A stretch of DNA of 13,466 bases, taken from assembly GCA_003694385.1 (NCBI GenBank), contig RFKA01000017.1:1-13466 (forward strand). The letters run 5' to 3'. Each line of letters begins with the position of its first letter. The stretch's first letter is position 1. The translations under genes and the position numbers were made by a program. Under the pieces are notes generated by a model. The model worked only from the letters and a program-made list of their open reading frames with translations, ran no database searches and had not been told where the DNA came from. The stretch comes from Candidatus Woesearchaeota archaeon. Lineage in GTDB: Archaea; Nanobdellota; Nanobdellia; Woesearchaeales; UBA525. Shown here one piece after another: positions 11,638 through 13,466 of the stretch.

Positions 11638-13401
11638 TCACGCAAGCGCTTTCTTGTGCGCTTCGAGGTAGTATGCAATGAAGCTCTGCCAATCGCAAAG
11701 CGCTGAGAGGGCCTTCGCAGCAATCTTATTCTGGACGCGGTCTTCGTGTGAAAGCTGGGCGAACGCCAAGAGGTGCTGGGCGTACTCCTCGATAATGTCG
11801 GCGCGCTTCCGGCCATAACGGTGGAGAATGCGAATACCGGGGTGCTCGCTATCAAGGTGTGGTTCAATGAAGCGTCCAAAGCCTGCGAGGTCGGTCGTGA
11901 GCGCGCTCACCCCCATCGCGGCAGTCTCGAGCGGGGTGTAGCCCCAGGGTTCATAGTAGCTCGGGAAGAGGCCGAGGTGGCTGCCCGCGATGGCGTCATA
12001 GTAGCTCAGCCCGATGAGCCCATCATTCCCGTCGAGGTAGACGGGTTGGAGGATGACCTTGACGCGGTCCTCGGCGCGGTTGCGTAGCCCAGCCTGCCGT
12101 ATCGCTTTCACAATAGGGTTGTTCTCCTCATCGGGGATGTAGTTCGTCACGAGTGGTGGGTCGCCTTCGCGTTTGAAATGCAGGAGGTCGCGTTTCATCC
12201 TGCTGAGGAAATCCTTCGTGAAGATAGTTTCGCTCGTGACGTCCTGCTGGCCGAGGAAGTCATAGAGCACTTTCTTGAGGATGTCCTCCGCGTTGTACTG
12301 GATGTAGCTCTTGAGGTGTTGGTAGTAGCTCTTGTTTTCGAGCAGTTCTATCTTGACGCCCCCGTGCTCCATGGGGACCCAGAGGAAACAGGTGACTGTG
12401 CGGTCACCCCCCTGCTCTTTGAGGAGTTCATTGAGGCGGCCGAGTGCTTCAATAGTGACATCAATTCCTTTATTGCGGAACTCGAAGCGGCCCGTGAGGA
12501 AGAAGATGAGGTTGTGATCGAGGGGGAAGACATAGTGGGGGAAGAAGAAGTACGTGAGGAACTCCCGGAGTTGCTCTCGGCACGTGAGGTGCTTGATGCT
12601 CGTCTCTTCAAAGGTGGGGAAGCGCGCAATGTCGAGTCCGTTCAGGACGAGGACGTCGGGCGCGCGGCCAAGGATTTTCTCTGCTTCCATGCCGGTGATT
12701 TCGCTCACGGTCGTGAAGACCGTCGCCGCGTGCGCAACAGCGGCTTCCGTGAGGTGTTTCGCTTGTACGCCGTGCTTGTATGCTTCTTTCCGCGCATCCA
12801 TGTGGTCGAGCATCTCGTAGAGGTTCTCGCCGTTCCCGCAGATTGCCCGCCCGAGCATCGTCGCGTGCGTCGTGAAGACTGTGCGGAGGGGGCTCCCGAG
12901 TATGTGCAGGAAGAGTATCGTCGCCCCGGTCATCCACTCGTGAGTGTGCACGACGGTGCGCGCACTCAGTTTTGCAGCGTGGAGGAGCCGCGCAACGGCC
13001 GCGCTGAACAGGATTGGCTCTTCATAGTCCCAGGCGGCTCCGAGGCTATCGATCTTGTAGCGTTCCCAGAGCTGTGCTTTCAGCTTGTCCTTCTGGGGTG
13101 TGAAGCGAGAGAAATCAATGAGGATTACGTCGGGCTCACCCTTGATCTGCCACGTGCCATAATGGCATACGATGCCATCGCGCGCCACTGTCTGGAATGC
13201 ACGCCGAAGGTACTCCGGGGGTTGGTGCTCCTCGAACTCGAGCGCGGCGTTATGCGCGAAGTAGGGCCCGATGAGCACGTAGTTCCTATAGTGCTCGTTC
13301 ATGAGGGCGGCTTTGCTTTTCAGCACAGTATTGATGCCGCCAACCTTGTTGCAGACTTCCCACGATACTTCGAAGAGGAAGTCGGGTATGCCGCTACTCA
13401 T
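11638..13401 (-). CDS. Glycogen synthase, GT3 family (animal/fungal type)
   Basis: GT3 glycogen synthases extend alpha-1,4-glucan from UDP-glucose. This 587-residue protein shows the eukaryote-like signature from its first residues: FEVSWEVCNKVGGINTVLKS (10-29, K19-V-G-G), GTWQIKGEPDVILIDF, VHTHEWMTGA, FTTHATMLGRAICG, TVSEITGMEAE, GRFEFRNKGID, and the catalytic E-x7-E in YYEPWGYTPLE (E484, E492). Yeast and animal enzymes are about 700-740 residues; the missing length corresponds to their phosphorylated tails. Near the C-terminus, where those enzymes have an arginine-rich helix sensing glucose-6-phosphate, the aligned stretch DRVQNKIAAKALSALCDW has few basic residues. The ATG overlaps the upstream gene's stop by four bases (ATGA). 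Confidence 0.92.
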   Translation of the reverse strand: MSSGIPDFLFEVSWEVCNKVGGINTVLKSKAALMNEHYRNYVLIGPYFAHNAALEFEEHQPPEYLRRAFQTVARDGIVCHYGTWQIKGEPDVILIDFSRFTPQKDKLKAQLWERYKIDSLGAAWDYEEPILFSAAVARLLHAAKLSARTVVHTHEWMTGATILFLHILGSPLRTVFTTHATMLGRAICGNGENLYEMLDHMDARKEAYKHGVQAKHLTEAAVAHAATVFTTVSEITGMEAEKILGRAPDVLVLNGLDIARFPTFEETSIKHLTCREQLREFLTYFFFPHYVFPLDHNLIFFLTGRFEFRNKGIDVTIEALGRLNELLKEQGGDRTVTCFLWVPMEHGGVKIELLENKSYYQHLKSYIQYNAEDILKKVLYDFLGQQDVTSETIFTKDFLSRMKRDLLHFKREGDPPLVTNYIPDEENNPIVKAIRQAGLRNRAEDRVKVILQPVYLDGNDGLIGLSYYDAIAGSHLGLFPSYYEPWGYTPLETAAMGVSALTTDLAGFGRFIEPHLDSEHPGIRILHRYGRKRADIIEEYAQHLLAFAQLSHEDRVQNKIAAKALSALCDWQSFIAYYLEAHKKALA

Positions 13402-13466
13402 CCAGTAACTCCTCGTATGATGACACCGAGGACAAACCCGAGGATGATGCCGAGGAGCAGCCCGTA
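13398..13466 (-). CDS. C-terminal end of an unidentified membrane protein (5' end outside window)
   Basis: The minus-strand frame is open from the window edge and ends with TGA at 13398-13400, overlapping the glycogen synthase ATG by four bases. The visible 22 residues read YGLLLGIILGFVLGVIIRGV plus two more: one hydrophobic helix with repeated glycines at close spacing, followed by a single arginine. It could be the last transmembrane helix of a polytopic protein or a C-terminal anchor. The overlap means it shares an operon with the glycogen synthase. Confidence 0.6.
   Translation of the reverse strand, partial: YGLLLGIILGFVLGVIIRGVTG

Noticed and set aside
1..13466. CRISPR array, insertion sequence, toxin-antitoxin or phage cassette
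   Set aside because: I saw no regularly spaced repeats, transposase, integrase or terminal inverted repeats. Neither tRNA gene has a visible partial copy nearby that would mark an integration site.

Overview
The window looks like a compact, GC-rich archaeal chromosome segment, most likely from a DPANN-type lineage such as Woesearchaeota or a relative; the phylum is an inference. The archaeal signals are an archaeal uS15 next to a DHH-family RecJ/GAN nuclease, the C-terminal half of a Hel308 helicase, a tRNA-Asn with an intron at position 37/38 and a BHB-like splice site, tRNAs without encoded CCA, and TATA boxes about 27 nt upstream of most 5' gene ends, often implying leaderless mRNAs. Bacterial- or eukaryote-like genes (bacterial-type MetK, GT3 glycogen synthase, MATCAP/QEGLA-type metallopeptidase) are mixed in, as is common in DPANN genomes.

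Layout. 1-582: 3' part of metK (+), abutting tail-to-tail a two-gene minus-strand operon at 583-2333 (QEGLA/DUF1704 metallopeptidase, then a HAD phosphatase, joined by a TAATG overlap). 2418-3068: a GmhB-like HAD phosphatase (+) whose last codons run into the 3' end of an intron-containing tRNA-Asn (-, 3050-3151). 3237-4793: a free-standing C-terminal half of Hel308 (+) with its own promoter. 4827-6116: an unusually long PRPP synthetase (-). 6273-8017: rps15-recJ operon (+), with a leader. 8101-8173: tRNA-Pro(CGG). 8253-8711: a gene graveyard in which a frameshifted, truncated AhpC/TSA peroxiredoxin (+) and a truncated saccharopine-dehydrogenase-like Rossmann gene (-) meet at their broken 3' ends. 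8816-9550: tandem DoxX-like membrane proteins (+). 9504-10547: membrane-anchored ATP-grasp protein (-), overlapping the second DoxX tail-to-tail. 10626-11637: a coupled pair of an unrecognised four-helix membrane protein and an HExxH protein (+). 11638-13401: GT3 glycogen synthase (-), coupled by ATGA to the last 22 codons of an upstream membrane protein (13398-13466).

How the genes work together. Several are housekeeping: methyl donor (MetK), PRPP supply (Prs), translation (uS15, tRNA-Asn, tRNA-Pro), replication and repair (RecJ/GAN, Hel308). Others point to carbohydrate storage or sugar-phosphate chemistry (GT3 synthase, GmhB-like phosphatase). Intergenic space is minimal: no gap without a gene exceeds 160 bases. 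The most unusual items are the split Hel308, the double-truncation scar at 8556-8569, the altered active-site loop of the long PRPP synthetase, and the glycogen synthase that seems to lack the arginine cluster used for glucose-6-phosphate control in eukaryotic homologues.
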